Position numbers and translations under genes: made by a program. The notes beneath the pieces are model-generated. The model was given only the letters and a program-made list of their open reading frames with translations, did no database searches and was not told the origin of the DNA. 64,000 nt of DNA from assembly GCA_963575745.1 (NCBI GenBank), contig CAUYUJ010016902.1, positions 42,501 to 106,500 of the forward strand, in the 5' to 3' direction. This DNA comes from Prorocentrum cordatum. Lineage: Eukaryota; Sar; Dinophyceae; Prorocentrales; Prorocentraceae. This document shows positions 51,264 through 61,284 of the stretch, piece after piece (within the stretch, counting starts at the first letter, position 1; each line of letters begins with the position of its first letter).

Positions 51264-54218
51264 CTAAGAGTGGACCTTCTTGGCTTCCTTCCGCGACTGC
51301 CAGTCCGCGATGTCGTTGTGGTAGGTCCGGATGTACAGTGCGGTCGTGCTGAGACCGTGGGAAGCCTCTAGGCGCTGAATGAGGCGAATGAGGTGCCTCG
51401 CGAGCGGGTGCTTGGGCCGCCTCTTGGAAATCCACGACCGTACATTCATGTTATCGGTAACGTAGAAGACCAGCTCGCCCTGCCACTCGCCACCCCTTGC
51501 GGCGGCCAGGGCCACGAACGCGAGCAGCTCGACGATGGCTATAGCCCAGTCCTTCTCATGCCCCGGGTGGCTCAGCACGTCCCCCAGCTGGCGGAAGAGC
51601 GGGGCGGCATCCACGGCCATGTAGTGGGGTGGCACTGCTTTGCTGCCGGCCACCGCACGCCCCCAGTCAATGCTGCCAATGGTCGTCGTGGTGGCGTCGC
51701 CTCCAGTCCATCTTGTCCGGGCGGCGGCTCCTGGGAGTGCCAGGCGCTCGCGCGGCCCTAGACAGGAAATGAAGCTCGCTTCGAGGGTGGACGCCCAAGC
51801 CTCGGGTGCGTCAAAGAGCACCCGCAGCAGCTCGAGGGTCTGGTCCCACTCGTCCCAGGCAAGGGCGATCTCCTCGGCGCTCCCCCGGGGCTCTGCCCAT
51901 GCCGCCCCGAGTCCGCCGCCGAGGAGGCGGTCGATGACCGGCAGCTCGGGCTTGATAGCCGGCTGCGTGGCCACCCAGAACTGGGCGGGGCCCTTCAGCT
52001 CCTGGACGACCTTGATGGGGACCCGACGACACCCGTAGCGAAGCTCGTCGATCGCCAGGAGGTGGGCGGCTTTCACGCACTTGGGCTCTGGAAGCCTCGA
52101 GCGCTGCCTGTCCACGTCCAGGTGGAGGCCCCAGACCAGCTGTTCTGCCTGGAAAGTGCCCTCCTCCGCCATCTTGTCAACGTTGATCGCGTCGTCGCCC
52201 CAGACGCGCCTCATGCTCGCGTCGCAGTCGGCCGCGCTGAGCCAGGGCCTGAGACCGACCAGCGGCTCGACCAAGACGCCGTCGTCCATCGGCCACTTGG
52301 ACGACCAGCGCGCTGTGTCGTTGACCTCGGGGTTCGGAGGGCGGCGCCGCTCGCGGTCCCACTTGGCGCCCCAGGCGAACGCCGTGTACTCGCCAGGGGA
52401 CCCCGACCACCCGAAGACCATCACGCAGTGGATCATGATCACGCGAGTGGCCAGGCCCACTGCCTCGCCCGGGAGGGAGGTGCCGAACTCGGCCACGTCC
52501 TCGTCGCGCGCCCAGTGCCACTTGAAGGCCATCGAAACGCCCCTCTTGGCTATCACCTGCGGCACACCTGGGTGGCGCGCGGACCACCAAAGAGATAGGC
52601 GCACGAGAGCCTCGTGCTTAGGCTGAAGCGCCGGTGGATGCAGCTCCTCGGGCGAGCCCCCGTTGGCGACCCGCATATCGTGTATGGGGCGCCCCTCGCT
52701 GCTCACCGTGCGGTCGGGCAGCATCTTAGGCACCCGCCCCGACGGGCTCTCGATGAGCTCCGAGGCGGACAAGGCATCCTCGGCCTCCGGGGTGGCCCAG
52801 AGCACGGCGCCGTAGGAGGTGTCCTTCCAAGCTTTAGCGTACATCTCCAGGGCGTGGTCCCTTGCTGAGGCGTGGGGCTTGGCCACGGTGCGCCGCCTGG
52901 GCTGCTGCCTCCGCACAGGGACACCCTTGCTCGCCATCTCCTGGAGGTGCTGCCGGTGGTCCTCCTCCAGGGCTGCGCCGAACTCGGGGTCGAGCACCCC
53001 TCCGAGCGGATTCCCGAGGGCGCGCCCCCGCTCCTCGCGGAGCCGCGCCGCGGCGGCCTCCACGCTCCCCGCGGCGAGGAGCAGGTGGTTCCCCAGGCTC
53101 GTCACCTCCTTCGCCAGCTCCGGGGCGAACTCGGCATGCTCCAGGCACCAGGCCAAGTACGCCTTGGCCTCAGGGGCCCCAGGGCGGGAGGCCGCCGGCG
53201 GCGCCGCTTGGCGCTCGCTCTGGCGCGCCTCCGCTCCGCTCTCGTGGTGCACGCCCTGGCGGACATCCGCCGGCGGCATCTCGGGGCCTCCGCATCTGCG
53301 CCCTTGGTCCCTTGGGTCAGGGGCGGCGCTGCGCCCGCGGCTCTCGTCCGGCGGCGACCTCGCTCGTAGTCTACCTCTGGCGGTGGGGGCCATCGTCTCG
53401 GAGGCGGACGACTCTGAGCCACCGTGCACCTCTCCGGAGGACCTCGCTCGCTCGTGGGGGTTTGTCCCCACGCCTCTCCTGCGACTGCGGCTGCGGGCGC
53501 TGGGGGCGCCCTGGCCCTCGTACTCCTCGATGTAGGTCTTCTCGGTCTCGACGTAGATGGGGTCCAGGACCCCTCCCCCGGCACGCTCGTCTCGCGGGAT
53601 GCCGAGGCTCCTCATCTTCATCTTGACCTTCAGTGTCTCGTGCTCCTCCACGTAGCGCGCCAGGATCTCGCCGAGCTGGCGAGGCTCTGGCGCCAGGGTC
53701 GGGTCCGTCGGGTCTGCCCCGGGGTACTCTTGTATCAGCACGTCGCTGATCTGCCCGATCCCGCTCAGGCACAAGATGTCCGCATGCTGGAGGTCGCAAC
53801 TCTTACCGCCCCTCCGTGCGTCGTTGAAGGTCCTGACGAAGCGCCGAGCGGCATTGCACTTGTGGACTCCCCCGCGACAGGCTACGCCCGGGTGCGCCTC
53901 GGCGGCCCTGCGTCCTGCCTCGTCGGAGGTGGCCCCTGGGTCTCCCTCCGCCTCCGGTGGAGGGGGGGCCTCTGGCAGCTCCTGCGGGATGTGAGGCCCC
54001 AGGGGGGCACTGGCGGCCCTCTGGTCCTCGCGCTCCTTCCTGCGCGCCTCGCGCTCGAGCCGGGCGGCGCGGCGGGCCTGGACCTCGTTGCGCCTGATCT
54101 CCAGCTGCCCGACTGCACGTGCGGCGCTCCGCTCCTGGTCGCTGCCCTCACCCGCTGCGCGAGCGTGGTGCCCTTGAATGGGCCTCGGCGAGCTGCTCCC
54201 CCACCCGTCCCAGGGCAC
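51264..54218 (-). CDS. DIRS-type reverse transcriptase and RNase H
   Basis: 985 codons in the minus strand. The first codon listed is GTG, so true translation probably enters from upstream. Residues 40-200 are charged and linker-like (EIRRNEVQARRAARLEREAR; GILARYVEEHETLK-type text). RT spans about 530-770: motif A region AKRGVSMAFKWHWAR (about 558-572), motif B region VFGWSGSPGEYTAFAW (about 598-613), motif C PMDDGVLVEP (about 642). RNase H spans 866-984: YMAVDAAPL, AIVELLAF, YVTDNMNVRSW and the terminal HNDIADWQSR, giving D-E-D-D. The RT and GWSGSPGEY form fit DIRS-like elements rather than LINE or Gypsy. Motif A has Gly560 (GGC) where Asp is expected. TAG at 51264 ends the frame; the same frame continues into the recombinase. 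Confidence 0.75.
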   Translation of the reverse strand: MPWDGWGSSSPRPIQGHHARAAGEGSDQERSAARAVGQLEIRRNEVQARRAARLEREARRKEREDQRAASAPLGPHIPQELPEAPPPPEAEGDPGATSDEAGRRAAEAHPGVACRGGVHKCNAARRFVRTFNDARRGGKSCDLQHADILCLSGIGQISDVLIQEYPGADPTDPTLAPEPRQLGEILARYVEEHETLKVKMKMRSLGIPRDERAGGGVLDPIYVETEKTYIEEYEGQGAPSARSRSRRRGVGTNPHERARSSGEVHGGSESSASETMAPTARGRLRARSPPDESRGRSAAPDPRDQGRRCGGPEMPPADVRQGVHHESGAEARQSERQAAPPAASRPGAPEAKAYLAWCLEHAEFAPELAKEVTSLGNHLLLAAGSVEAAAARLREERGRALGNPLGGVLDPEFGAALEEDHRQHLQEMASKGVPVRRQQPRRRTVAKPHASARDHALEMYAKAWKDTSYGAVLWATPEAEDALSASELIESPSGRVPKMLPDRTVSSEGRPIHDMRVANGGSPEELHPPALQPKHEALVRLSLWWSARHPGVPQVIAKRGVSMAFKWHWARDEDVAEFGTSLPGEAVGLATRVIMIHCVMVFGWSGSPGEYTAFAWGAKWDRERRRPPNPEVNDTARWSSKWPMDDGVLVEPLVGLRPWLSAADCDASMRRVWGDDAINVDKMAEEGTFQAEQLVWGLHLDVDRQRSRLPEPKCVKAAHLLAIDELRYGCRRVPIKVVQELKGPAQFWVATQPAIKPELPVIDRLLGGGLGAAWAEPRGSAEEIALAWDEWDQTLELLRVLFDAPEAWASTLEASFISCLGPRERLALPGAAARTRWTGGDATTTTIGSIDWGRAVAGSKAVPPHYMAVDAAPLFRQLGDVLSHPGHEKDWAIAIVELLAFVALAAARGGEWQGELVFYVTDNMNVRSWISKRRPKHPLARHLIRLIQRLEASHGLSTTALYIRTYHNDIADWQSRKEAKKVHS

Positions 54219-55420
54219 CTGAGCTCCTCGAGGTGCCCCCGCTGGACGGGGGGACTGAGCTTGCCCGCGCGCCGCCTGCTGCTGCAGCCACTTCGCTGAA
54301 CGTTGGCGCTGGCACGCGGCTGCTGCTGGCTGCTGAGCTCGCCACAGCCCCGCCTAGCCCCGCTGCCGCTGCCGCGGCCGAAGCCCGGTCAGCGATCCTG
54401 ACCGTGGCCCTCCGCTGACCTGCCTGGGCGGTGGCGCCGGGCGCCGGTTGCTGATCTCGATCCCACCGAGGGCTCCAGCTGGTCCGCTCTTTCGGCGGCT
54501 TCAGCGTGGCCCACAGCAGCAACTTCTCGCCGGGGCGCACCGACTCCTCGTCGTCGAGAGGCGGCCCATGCGCGCCTGCTGTGTCCTCGTCCTCCCTGCA
54601 CTCGAAGAGGTATAGCTGATCTTCGTCGAAGAAGCCCCCGGACAGCGCATCCGAGACCCTCAGCCTTGCCTTGACCTCTCCTGCCTCGAATGGGCCCCCC
54701 TTGAGCAGCACCCACTGGTCGCCCTGCTGCGGGACGAAGACTCGCACTGGGCTGGCTCGGGATGCCTCGTCCTCAGCTTCCCTCGCCTTCTTCTGGCGGC
54801 GGTTCTCCTCCTCCTCCTCCTCCTCCTCCTCCTCCTCCTCCTCCTCCTCTTCGGGGCTCCCATCCCCGTCGCCGTCATCATCGCCACCTCCGCCAGGCCC
54901 GCCTCCGGCCTCCACGAGAAGCAGCCTCACGCGCCTCACGCTTGCGCGCTTTGTTGCGCTTCCAGCCTCCTCGCTTGCCGCCCCCCTTGCCGCCCCGTTT
55001 CTCGTCGCCACCACGCTCGATGATGGTCGGCTCGCCGTCGGTCTCCACCTCCAACTCGTCCTCACCTTGGCGTTCGCCCTTTGAGCTCCCGCCGTCCTCC
55101 GCCACGTCTCTCTCCGGGTAGCCGTCCTTTGAACGACCGCCTCCACGGGGGCCCTTTGAGCCCTCGTCAATCTTGACCTCCATTGAGCTTCTCCATTTCG
55201 GGTGGGGTAGGCAGCCCGAGACGCTGCGGCAGCTGCGAGGGGTCTCCAGCCAGCTGTTGTCGTGGTTGCAACTGCATCCGCTCCGACCCTCCTCTGTTCG
55301 GCAGGTGATGGTGCTCCTCCTCAAGCTGCCGCACCTCTCGCCGTGCTCGCTAATGGTCCCGCCCTCGGTCCCAGCGCCCTCCGCCGCACAGGCCGGAGGC
55401 CGAGATGAAGGGGGGGGTCT
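54148..55420 (-). CDS. acidic/basic linker region between MTase and RT
   Basis: No family is recognised. From the C8 run at 55410-55417 one frame reads through AEGAGTEGGTISEHGERCGS and, from ATG 55183, MEVKIDEGSKGPRGGGRSKD and a Lys/Arg-rich block to about 54905. There the coding character moves by +1 to a frame with GDDDGDGDGSPEEEE, a run of about 16 Glu encoded by (GAG)n at 54808-54853, then FVPQQGDQWVLLKGGPFEAG, DEDQLYLFECREDEDTAGAH and EKLLLWATLKPPKERTSWSP, which look like a small folded domain. It then changes frame again near 54230 into the RT region. It is probably an inter-domain part of one polyprotein, broken by indels. Confidence 0.45.
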
Positions 55421-56883
55421 TGTTCCAGGGCGTCAGAACGCCCGGCCCGCGCCACCTCGCCCTCCAACTTCCCCTCCAAAGCCCGCGCCTCGGCGTCCAT
55501 CGCCGCAATCTGCAGTTCCAGCTTCTCGGGGGCGGTGCCGGCAGCCGCTGCTTTCAGCGCGGCTGCCCAGGCAGCGCACAGCCGCGGCGCATACTGCCCC
55601 GCGCGCTGGGCCCCCCGCACGCCTCGCAGTCCCAGCCCGAAGCCGGCGCTTCCCAGTTCCCCCTGCGCTGCAGCGCTGAGCTGGGGGGTGCCGCTGGGGA
55701 CGCGCCCTCCACCCTCCAGGTTGGGCGGGGCTTGCGTGCTGATGGCGAAGCGGAGCTCGCCCTCGGGGGTCTTCCCGAAGTAGCGGGCCCACTGGTTCTC
55801 AGGCAGAGCGGAGCAGTGCCCCTTGGCGCGGAAGTCAACCCTCGCCCAATGGAAATTGTCCGGGGCGGCCCGCGCGATGAGCTGGTTCACGCGGAGCAGC
55901 TTGTCGTCCGGGGGCAGCTTGACGGCGGCGCCGTCTTCGTCAAGGCCATGGCACCCGCTGACCTCGCCCAACTTGGTGCTGAGGCTGATCAGCTCGCTTG
56001 CCTCGGCCTTGCTGAGCCGCGTGCGCGTGTCGAGGTTGTAGGCTTCCACTTGGGCGCCCGTCAAGTCGTATGGTAAGCCGCCCTCCAACGTGCGGTGCAT
56101 GTGCTTGCCCGTGCACCTCCTGGCCAGGATCAGAGCGTAGGGATAGAGCCCGAGCGATGCCAGCCACCAGGTTCGCTTCTGATACCGATACTGGGGCTCG
56201 TCCTGAGGTGCGAGTCCCCACTCGCACATGTCTATGGCGATGACTCGGGCCCCAGTCGCGTGCACCAGAGCTCTCATGCAGGGGCGATCCCAAAGCTTGG
56301 GGTACCGGCCGTCCCGCGCTGAGGACTCGATGAGGAACTCACGTCCTGCCTCGTAGCCCCGCTTCGCCCCTATGCACGCGAACTCCCCGAACACGTTGCC
56401 GTCGATCTCGACTTGGCGCTCTCCAGTCCCATCCGGACACTCGAAGGTTCTCGCCCCTCCTGCTGCCAATTGCCAGGGGCAGTGGCTCACGCAGGGTGGA
56501 GCGAACTGCAGCACGTTGGCCTCGTCGGGGCCCGGAGGCGCACTGAACTCTTGGCACAGGCGCTCGCGCACCAGCGGGTCGCGGATGTCGAACTGCGGCC
56601 TGGGGTCTTTGCCAAGAAGAGGCTGCCCAAAGTATTCGACGGACTCGCTGGTGGCGACGCCCGCGTTCTTCATAGCCTGTGTCCAGCGCCCTGTGCCGGC
56701 GAAGATCTCCCACGTCCTGAGCCCCCACGCGAAAGTGGGTCGAGAGCGCAAGGGCTCCAAGTCCCTGAAGTCCGGGCAGGCCGCCTCGGCGGGGAGCTCG
56801 ACCACGGCGGGTGCACCGCCGGCGGCTCTTCCACGCTGCTGTTGCTGCGCGGCGAGTGCCCTGCAGTGCTGGCACGGGGGGGG
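55321..56883 (-). CDS. cytosine-methyltransferase-like domain of the YR element
   Basis: The frame is open from 57015, so it has no own start. Coding text begins near the C8 run at 56876-56883 (PPPCQHCRALAAQQQQRG). Counting from the GTG at 56805: motif I WEIFAGTGR (32-40), motif IV-like LQFAPPCVSHCPW (99-111) with the Pro-Cys of C5 methyltransferases, GREFLIES (154-161, ENP/ENV position altered), VIAIDMCEWG (188-197), YQKRTWWLAS (208-217), and C231/H235/H237. This order matches SAM-dependent MTase-like domains that I recall from algal and dinoflagellate retroelements. Residues 380-470 are Ala-rich and helical (KLELQIAAMDAEARALEGKL). It sits between gag and RT, not after RNase H where DIRS methylases usually lie. 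Activity cannot be judged because the ENV motif is lost. Confidence 0.65.
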   Translation of the reverse strand, partial: PPPCQHCRALAAQQQQRGRAAGGAPAVVELPAEAACPDFRDLEPLRSRPTFAWGLRTWEIFAGTGRWTQAMKNAGVATSESVEYFGQPLLGKDPRPQFDIRDPLVRERLCQEFSAPPGPDEANVLQFAPPCVSHCPWQLAAGGARTFECPDGTGERQVEIDGNVFGEFACIGAKRGYEAGREFLIESSARDGRYPKLWDRPCMRALVHATGARVIAIDMCEWGLAPQDEPQYRYQKRTWWLASLGLYPYALILARRCTGKHMHRTLEGGLPYDLTGAQVEAYNLDTRTRLSKAEASELISLSTKLGEVSGCHGLDEDGAAVKLPPDDKLLRVNQLIARAAPDNFHWARVDFRAKGHCSALPENQWARYFGKTPEGELRFAISTQAPPNLEGGGRVPSGTPQLSAAAQGELGSAGFGLGLRGVRGAQRAGQYAPRLCAAWAAALKAAAAGTAPEKLELQIAAMDAEARALEGKLEGEVARAGRSDALEQDPPLHLGLRPVRRRALGPRAGPLASTARGAAA

Positions 56884-59330
56884 TTGCTGGACACCACTGG
56901 GCTGCCATCCTCCTCGGAGGCAAGGTATGTTTCCCAGCCCATGGTGGGGAGCTCCTTCAGGTCCTTCCCGCTCGTGGCCCAGGTGCGGATCAGCTCGTCT
57001 GCCACTCGCCGACCCTCAGCGCCGGACGGGGGATGAAGGACCCGCATATGCCCGCGATGGATGATCACGTGGCACTCCTGCTTGGGTTCCCCCGCCGGGA
57101 GGACTGCGTCAATATCCAAATGGCCCCAGTGATCCGCCCGCCATACTCTGAGCACCGCCTCCTCCAACGCTTCGCGCGGGAAGAGGGCGACGCACCTGAA
57201 ATCTGTGTCGTGGTCGCGATGCACCGCGTCATGGATGTGCATCCGGACCTCGGCCCCCCTGGAAGATATCCAAGGTGGGGCATCGGCGAGGCCTGCAGCA
57301 GCGTCGGTAGCCTTCTCCAGGAGGTCTCTGCGGATCTCAAGGGCCAGGTCCTTGACTTGCTGGGCGTCAGGTGGTGCTTCGAGCTGCACCCAGAGCTTGG
57401 CTGCCGCCAGGTGGAGTGGGAGACGTTGGCGCTCCTCCGAAACTCCGGCGGGCACGTGCAGACGCTTCGCGACGCACTCGTCGAGGGGCAGCTGGTCCTG
57501 ATAGTCAAGGTCGTGCCAGGTCTGGCCCTGCGCCGTGACGGAGCCCTGTCCCACTGACTTCTCAGCATTCCACCGCACTGGTGTTATGATGACGTCTGGG
57601 CCAGCCCCCAGGTTGCCAGCTTTCGCCCCGATGCGGTCCAGGAGCTCGCTGGCCTCGGCAGCCAGGGTGGGCCCGCCGTGGCGCGTCGCCTCAAGGAGTA
57701 CCTGTTCGACTGAGAGCTCTTCCTCGCGCCCGCGGGCGCAGGCAAGGCGGGCCAAGACATGCGACCGCATGTAGTCACTGGCGTGGCTCACGGAGTCGAG
57801 CACCCCGCTCTCTTGGACGGCCTCGAGCAGCTTCCGCTGGGCCAAGGCCCCCTCGTCTGTGCAGACACTCGTCCCAACCAGGGCTGGGCTGTCGGCGCGT
57901 GGGTCCTCCAACCAGATAGCGTCGGGTGCCTGGGCGGCCTCGCGGAGCTCCGACTCAAGCTCGGTGCACTGAACCTCGGCGTACTCGTCGGGCGGCGCCC
58001 AGCCTGTCTTGGTCGGCTGGCTCTCCGCCGCCCCCGCACCTGCAGCCCGTTTGCCGTCCGCTTCGGTCTTAACTTGGGCCCGCAGCTGCGCGATCCGCCC
58101 ATTGACCGAAGCTGGGTCGATCTTGGCGGCGTTGCGGAGCCCGCCTCGCCTGGGCAGCTGACACTGCACGGCCCAGTGCACGTCCTTCAGGCCCTTGATG
58201 AGCTCGTGTGAATGCGAGCACCCTTGAGCGCCCTTCTTGCAGCCTATCCAGGTCGAGTTGTCCCAGCAGAGCGGCTTGCCTTGCTTATCGCAGGGCGCGT
58301 GCCGGACGGAGAGCTTGATCTCCTGTGCGTTCAGCCGCTTGCCCGCAGGGTAGGCAGCCCGCGTGGAGTTGGTCTTCGGCTGGGCCTTGGCCTTGGGCTT
58401 CTTCTTGGTTGCTGCTCCTGCTCGTTGTTCCTGCGGCTCCGCAACGGGTTCGTCTCTCTCTCCTCCGACCTCTCCGGCTTTGCCCGGGGCGCCGCGCACC
58501 CCATGCATCGAGTCGTTGGGGACGGTCTGAAGGTAGCGCTGCTGCCGAGGACGCACGACCTCCTGGTAGTAGCCCGTGGGGGACTCGAGGTCGAAGACAT
58601 TGGGGAGGACGAACGCCGGGCGCCCGTCCGCCCTGGGAGCGAAAGCCACCATCTTGAGATCCTCCTTCCGGGGGTTGTCTGTCTGCAGCACGCGTAGGAG
58701 GCCTCGCTTCTTCTCTCGGAGGCGTTCCCCCCAGGTCGACCACAGCACCTCCCACAGCTCATAGACGAACTTGGGCGGGAAAGCGTGGTCGTCCTTCTCG
58801 CACTCCCGCGCGAGGGTCTCCAGGCAGTCCAGACGCTCTTTGATATGCTCTCGTCCGAAGACGAGCCCGAAGAACTTGGTCATGTTATGGGCCTGCCGCT
58901 TCCACTGGTCAAAGACCACGGGGGCCCTGGGCCTGGGTTCCAGCGTGGTGTCGTGCGGTGCGCTGTACTTGTCGAGCGCGACCGTCTTGCACGTCGGGAA
59001 GTCCGCCACGGAGGCCGACTACGGAGCCAAGTTGTCCAGGCTGCTGCCGCCGAAGCTGAGCGAGGCGCAGGCCATCGCGATCCGGTTGGACACTGTCGTG
59101 GGCGTCTCGACGGCGAGCATCAAGGCCTTGTTCTGCTCGCAGGTCCGGCGCAGAGCATAGAACAGCTCGCGCCCAAGGACCTCGTCGCAGACCTCCACCG
59201 TCAGCTGGCCACACCCGCGCGCCAAGTAAACGTCCAACTCCTCCGCTCTCCCCAGCGCAGCCACCATCCCTCGCTGGGCTGCCTTGTCACCTTGGCGGGC
59301 GCTGGCGACCCCCTCCAAGGCGTGGAGCAT
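56670..59330 (-). CDS. gag-like protein with CCCH finger, one in-frame TAG
   Basis: An ATG at 59330 opens 103 codons (MLHALEGVASARQGDKAAQR; LFYALRRTCEQNKALMLAVE) to a TAG at 59019-59021. The same frame then runs 779 codons to a TGA at 56670. The text on both sides of the TAG is equally protein-like. About 58300-58205 encodes CDKQGKPLCWDNSTWIGC-KKGAQGCSHSH, a CCCH-type finger (C-x8-C-x6-C-x3-H) suitable for RNA binding. Before it are basic AT-hook-like stretches (TKKKPKAKAQPK). After it come a helical Ala/Glu-rich part and a compact domain (VLRVWRADHWGHLDIDAVLP, CHVIIHRGHMRVLHPP) that I do not recognise. Coding character passes to the methyltransferase frame (-1) at the C8 run 56876-56883. A nucleocapsid-like role is inferred from position and finger. 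Confidence 0.6.
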
Positions 59331-59512
59331 CCGCGAGACCACAGTCGAGCACCCGGCGCCATGGCTGCGATTGGATACTAAGAGTTCTCTCCTGCTCTAG
59401 TCGGTGCCGCGCAATCCCTCGGCGGAGTGCGCGGGCAAAGTCCCTCAAGCGCTTCGTGAAAGCACAGGAGAATGAGCCCCGCCAAAATGGTTCGGGCCCA
59501 AGTGGCTTGAGG
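59331..59512. other. upstream flank of YR element
   Basis: The gag frame is open without an ATG up to a TAG at 59397-59399. There is no identifiable promoter or terminal repeat. Confidence 0.4.
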
Positions 59513-59645
59513 GAGGAGGAGGAGGAGGAGGAGGAGGAGGAGGAGGAGGAGGAGGGGGACGAGGGGGACAAGGGGGACGAGGTGGAGGAGAAGGAGGAGG
59601 AGGAGGAGGAAGAGGAGGAGGAGGAGGAGGAGGAGGAGAAGAAGG
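59513..59645. repeat. (GGA)n tract
   Basis: GGA repeats with GGGGGAC interruptions. The minus strand reads poly-Ser or poly-Leu. Confidence 0.95.
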
Positions 59646-59879
59646 GGCGAAGAAGAGGAGGAAAGAACGAAAAAGGAGACGGATGGGGAGGAAGACGAGG
59701 CGGAGGGCGCTTGTTGCATCAAGAGCGTGTGCGTATCACTCCCAAAATCATCCTGCAGCGCCTTGTTCTCAACTCGCAAACAAGTACGCTTCGCATCCGA
59801 GCCCTGTCTTAGCACGGCGCCCAGAGTAACACGCACGGAATCGAGAACACGCTGGGTAGTTCCGTTCCTTTTGCGGTCC

Positions 59880-60770
59880 CGAGAACTCCTGAGGACTCCT
59901 GCGAATCCTGAAATTCTTGGGGGATCTCTAGGATGGTTAACGGACTACTCCTGGGAGATTCCTGGGGTTCCCGTAGGATTCCTTTAGATGCCTAAAAGAT
60001 TCTCGAAAGATCCCTGGAGGATGCCTGACGGATTCCAGAAGGAATCCTCATAGAAAAATCAAGAGTTTGAGGAATTCGGCGGATCCCTGATGGTTTCTGA
60101 TGGTTCTTTGCGATTCCAAAAGGATTCCTAAGAGCCCTAAGAATTCTGTAAGGATTCCTGCGAATTCCAAAAGGATTCCCTGAAGATTCCTGCAGGGCTC
60201 CAGCTGGATTCCTGAGGATTCCTCAAGGCCCCCAGATTCTCTATGTTTCGTGATGATCCCAGGGGTGCCCTGAAAGCCAGGCCGTCCTAGGTTCAGGCCG
60301 TTCTAGGTTGTCTAAGCTGTTATGGACTGTATTGGGTTAAGCGGTGTTTGACATTCTTAGGCTGTCTTGGGCTGGGTCGTCTTGGGCACCGTATGATTTC
60401 ATTGCGCTTTCTCGCCCCATGCGGTCGCGCAGCGAGGGAGCGCGCTGCCTGTAGCACGAGCTACACAGCAATCAGATCATCTTCCTGGCCACAGAAGTTC
60501 CCCCCCACCCCTCATCCTCCTCCCTTAGTTACTCGGGGTCCTGTAGGTTTCTGCATAGACCCGAGGGTCCCTGGGGTTTTCTGAAGGACTCCCAAAGCAA
60601 ATTCCTGGCGATTCTTGAAGGACCCATGCCGGCTCTAGAAGGATTCCGGATGACCTCTGCCTGATTCGTTACGGATTCCTGAAGATTTCTGGAAGGTTCC
60701 TCAGGACTCCTGGGGCGTCGCGTGGGCCCCAGAGGCGCCCCCAAGAGTCCTGCAGATTCTCGAGGCTTCC
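59880..60770 (-). repeat. AGGAATCCTC family, inverted loci
   Basis: GAGGATTCCTG and AAGGATTCCTG motifs at 59880-60240 and 60540-60770. Between them at 60280-60400 is a degenerate 11-bp AGGCTGTCTTGGG tandem. Confidence 0.8.
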
Positions 60771-61080
60771 CATAAGGAGCTTGACGACGTTGGTTTCTTC
60801 TGACCTTCTTACCACCCCCCATTGTTTGTGCTTTTTTAACCAAAAACTGTGAGTTCTTAGGTTGGGCCCTGTGGCCGTGCCGGAATAAAAGACGAGGAAC
60901 GCGATTGAAGTAGAGTCCTGATCGCACTGAAAAGAGGCGCGTGGGCAATCGACACTAGTCGGCGAATAAAAACATACAATTCTAACTACTCGAATTGAGG
61001 AACGCATAAGGACGCCAGCCAAACAAAACAGCCTGGCGAAGGACCCAACCGTATGCAGCTGTGAGATCCGCACTTGCAAA
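60771..61080. other. no recognisable feature
   Basis: AT-richer than its surroundings, with no repeat and no protein-like frame. Confidence 0.4.
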
Positions 61081-61082
61081 TA

Positions 61083-61175
61083 TCATCTTCGGTGAAGCTC
61101 CCTGTGGAGCCACAAAACTTGTGAGTGGCGTGCCGATGGAGAGCGGGACGAAGCATGCGGACCCTGCCACTTGTG
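61083..61175. repeat. single CTTCGGTGGAGC family unit
   Basis: CTTCGGTGAAGCTCCCTGTG, GAGTGGCGTGCCGATGG and GCATGCGGACCCTGCCAC match the unit of the 18.05-18.4 kb tandem. Confidence 0.75.
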
Positions 61176-61284
61176 ACGAAGCTGATGGCGATGATAATGA
61201 AGATGATAATCCAGGCACCTCCAGGTGGCCGAGGTCAAGCCGCTCTGCGCGTGTCGCTGGCGGCGGGCTAAAAGCCGAGGACGG

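Larger units (their letters stand above)
47961..59330 (-). mobile_element. DIRS-like tyrosine-recombinase retrotransposon with methyltransferase domains
   Basis: The order gag/CCCH, C5-MTase-like, acidic linker, RT, RNase H, MTase-like half, tyrosine recombinase and hydrophobic tail covers about 11.4 kb on one strand. Gag, RT-RNase H and recombinase all use the same frame; the MTase and linker lie in shifted frames (-1, -1, +1, +1) that cancel out. The DIRS hallmark is RT plus tyrosine recombinase without an aspartate protease or DDE integrase, neither of which is seen. Terminal repeats could not be delimited: a (GGA)n tract starts the upstream flank at 59.51 kb, and a 2 x 319 bp tandem follows the 3' end. 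The copy is probably inactive but well preserved. Confidence 0.75.
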
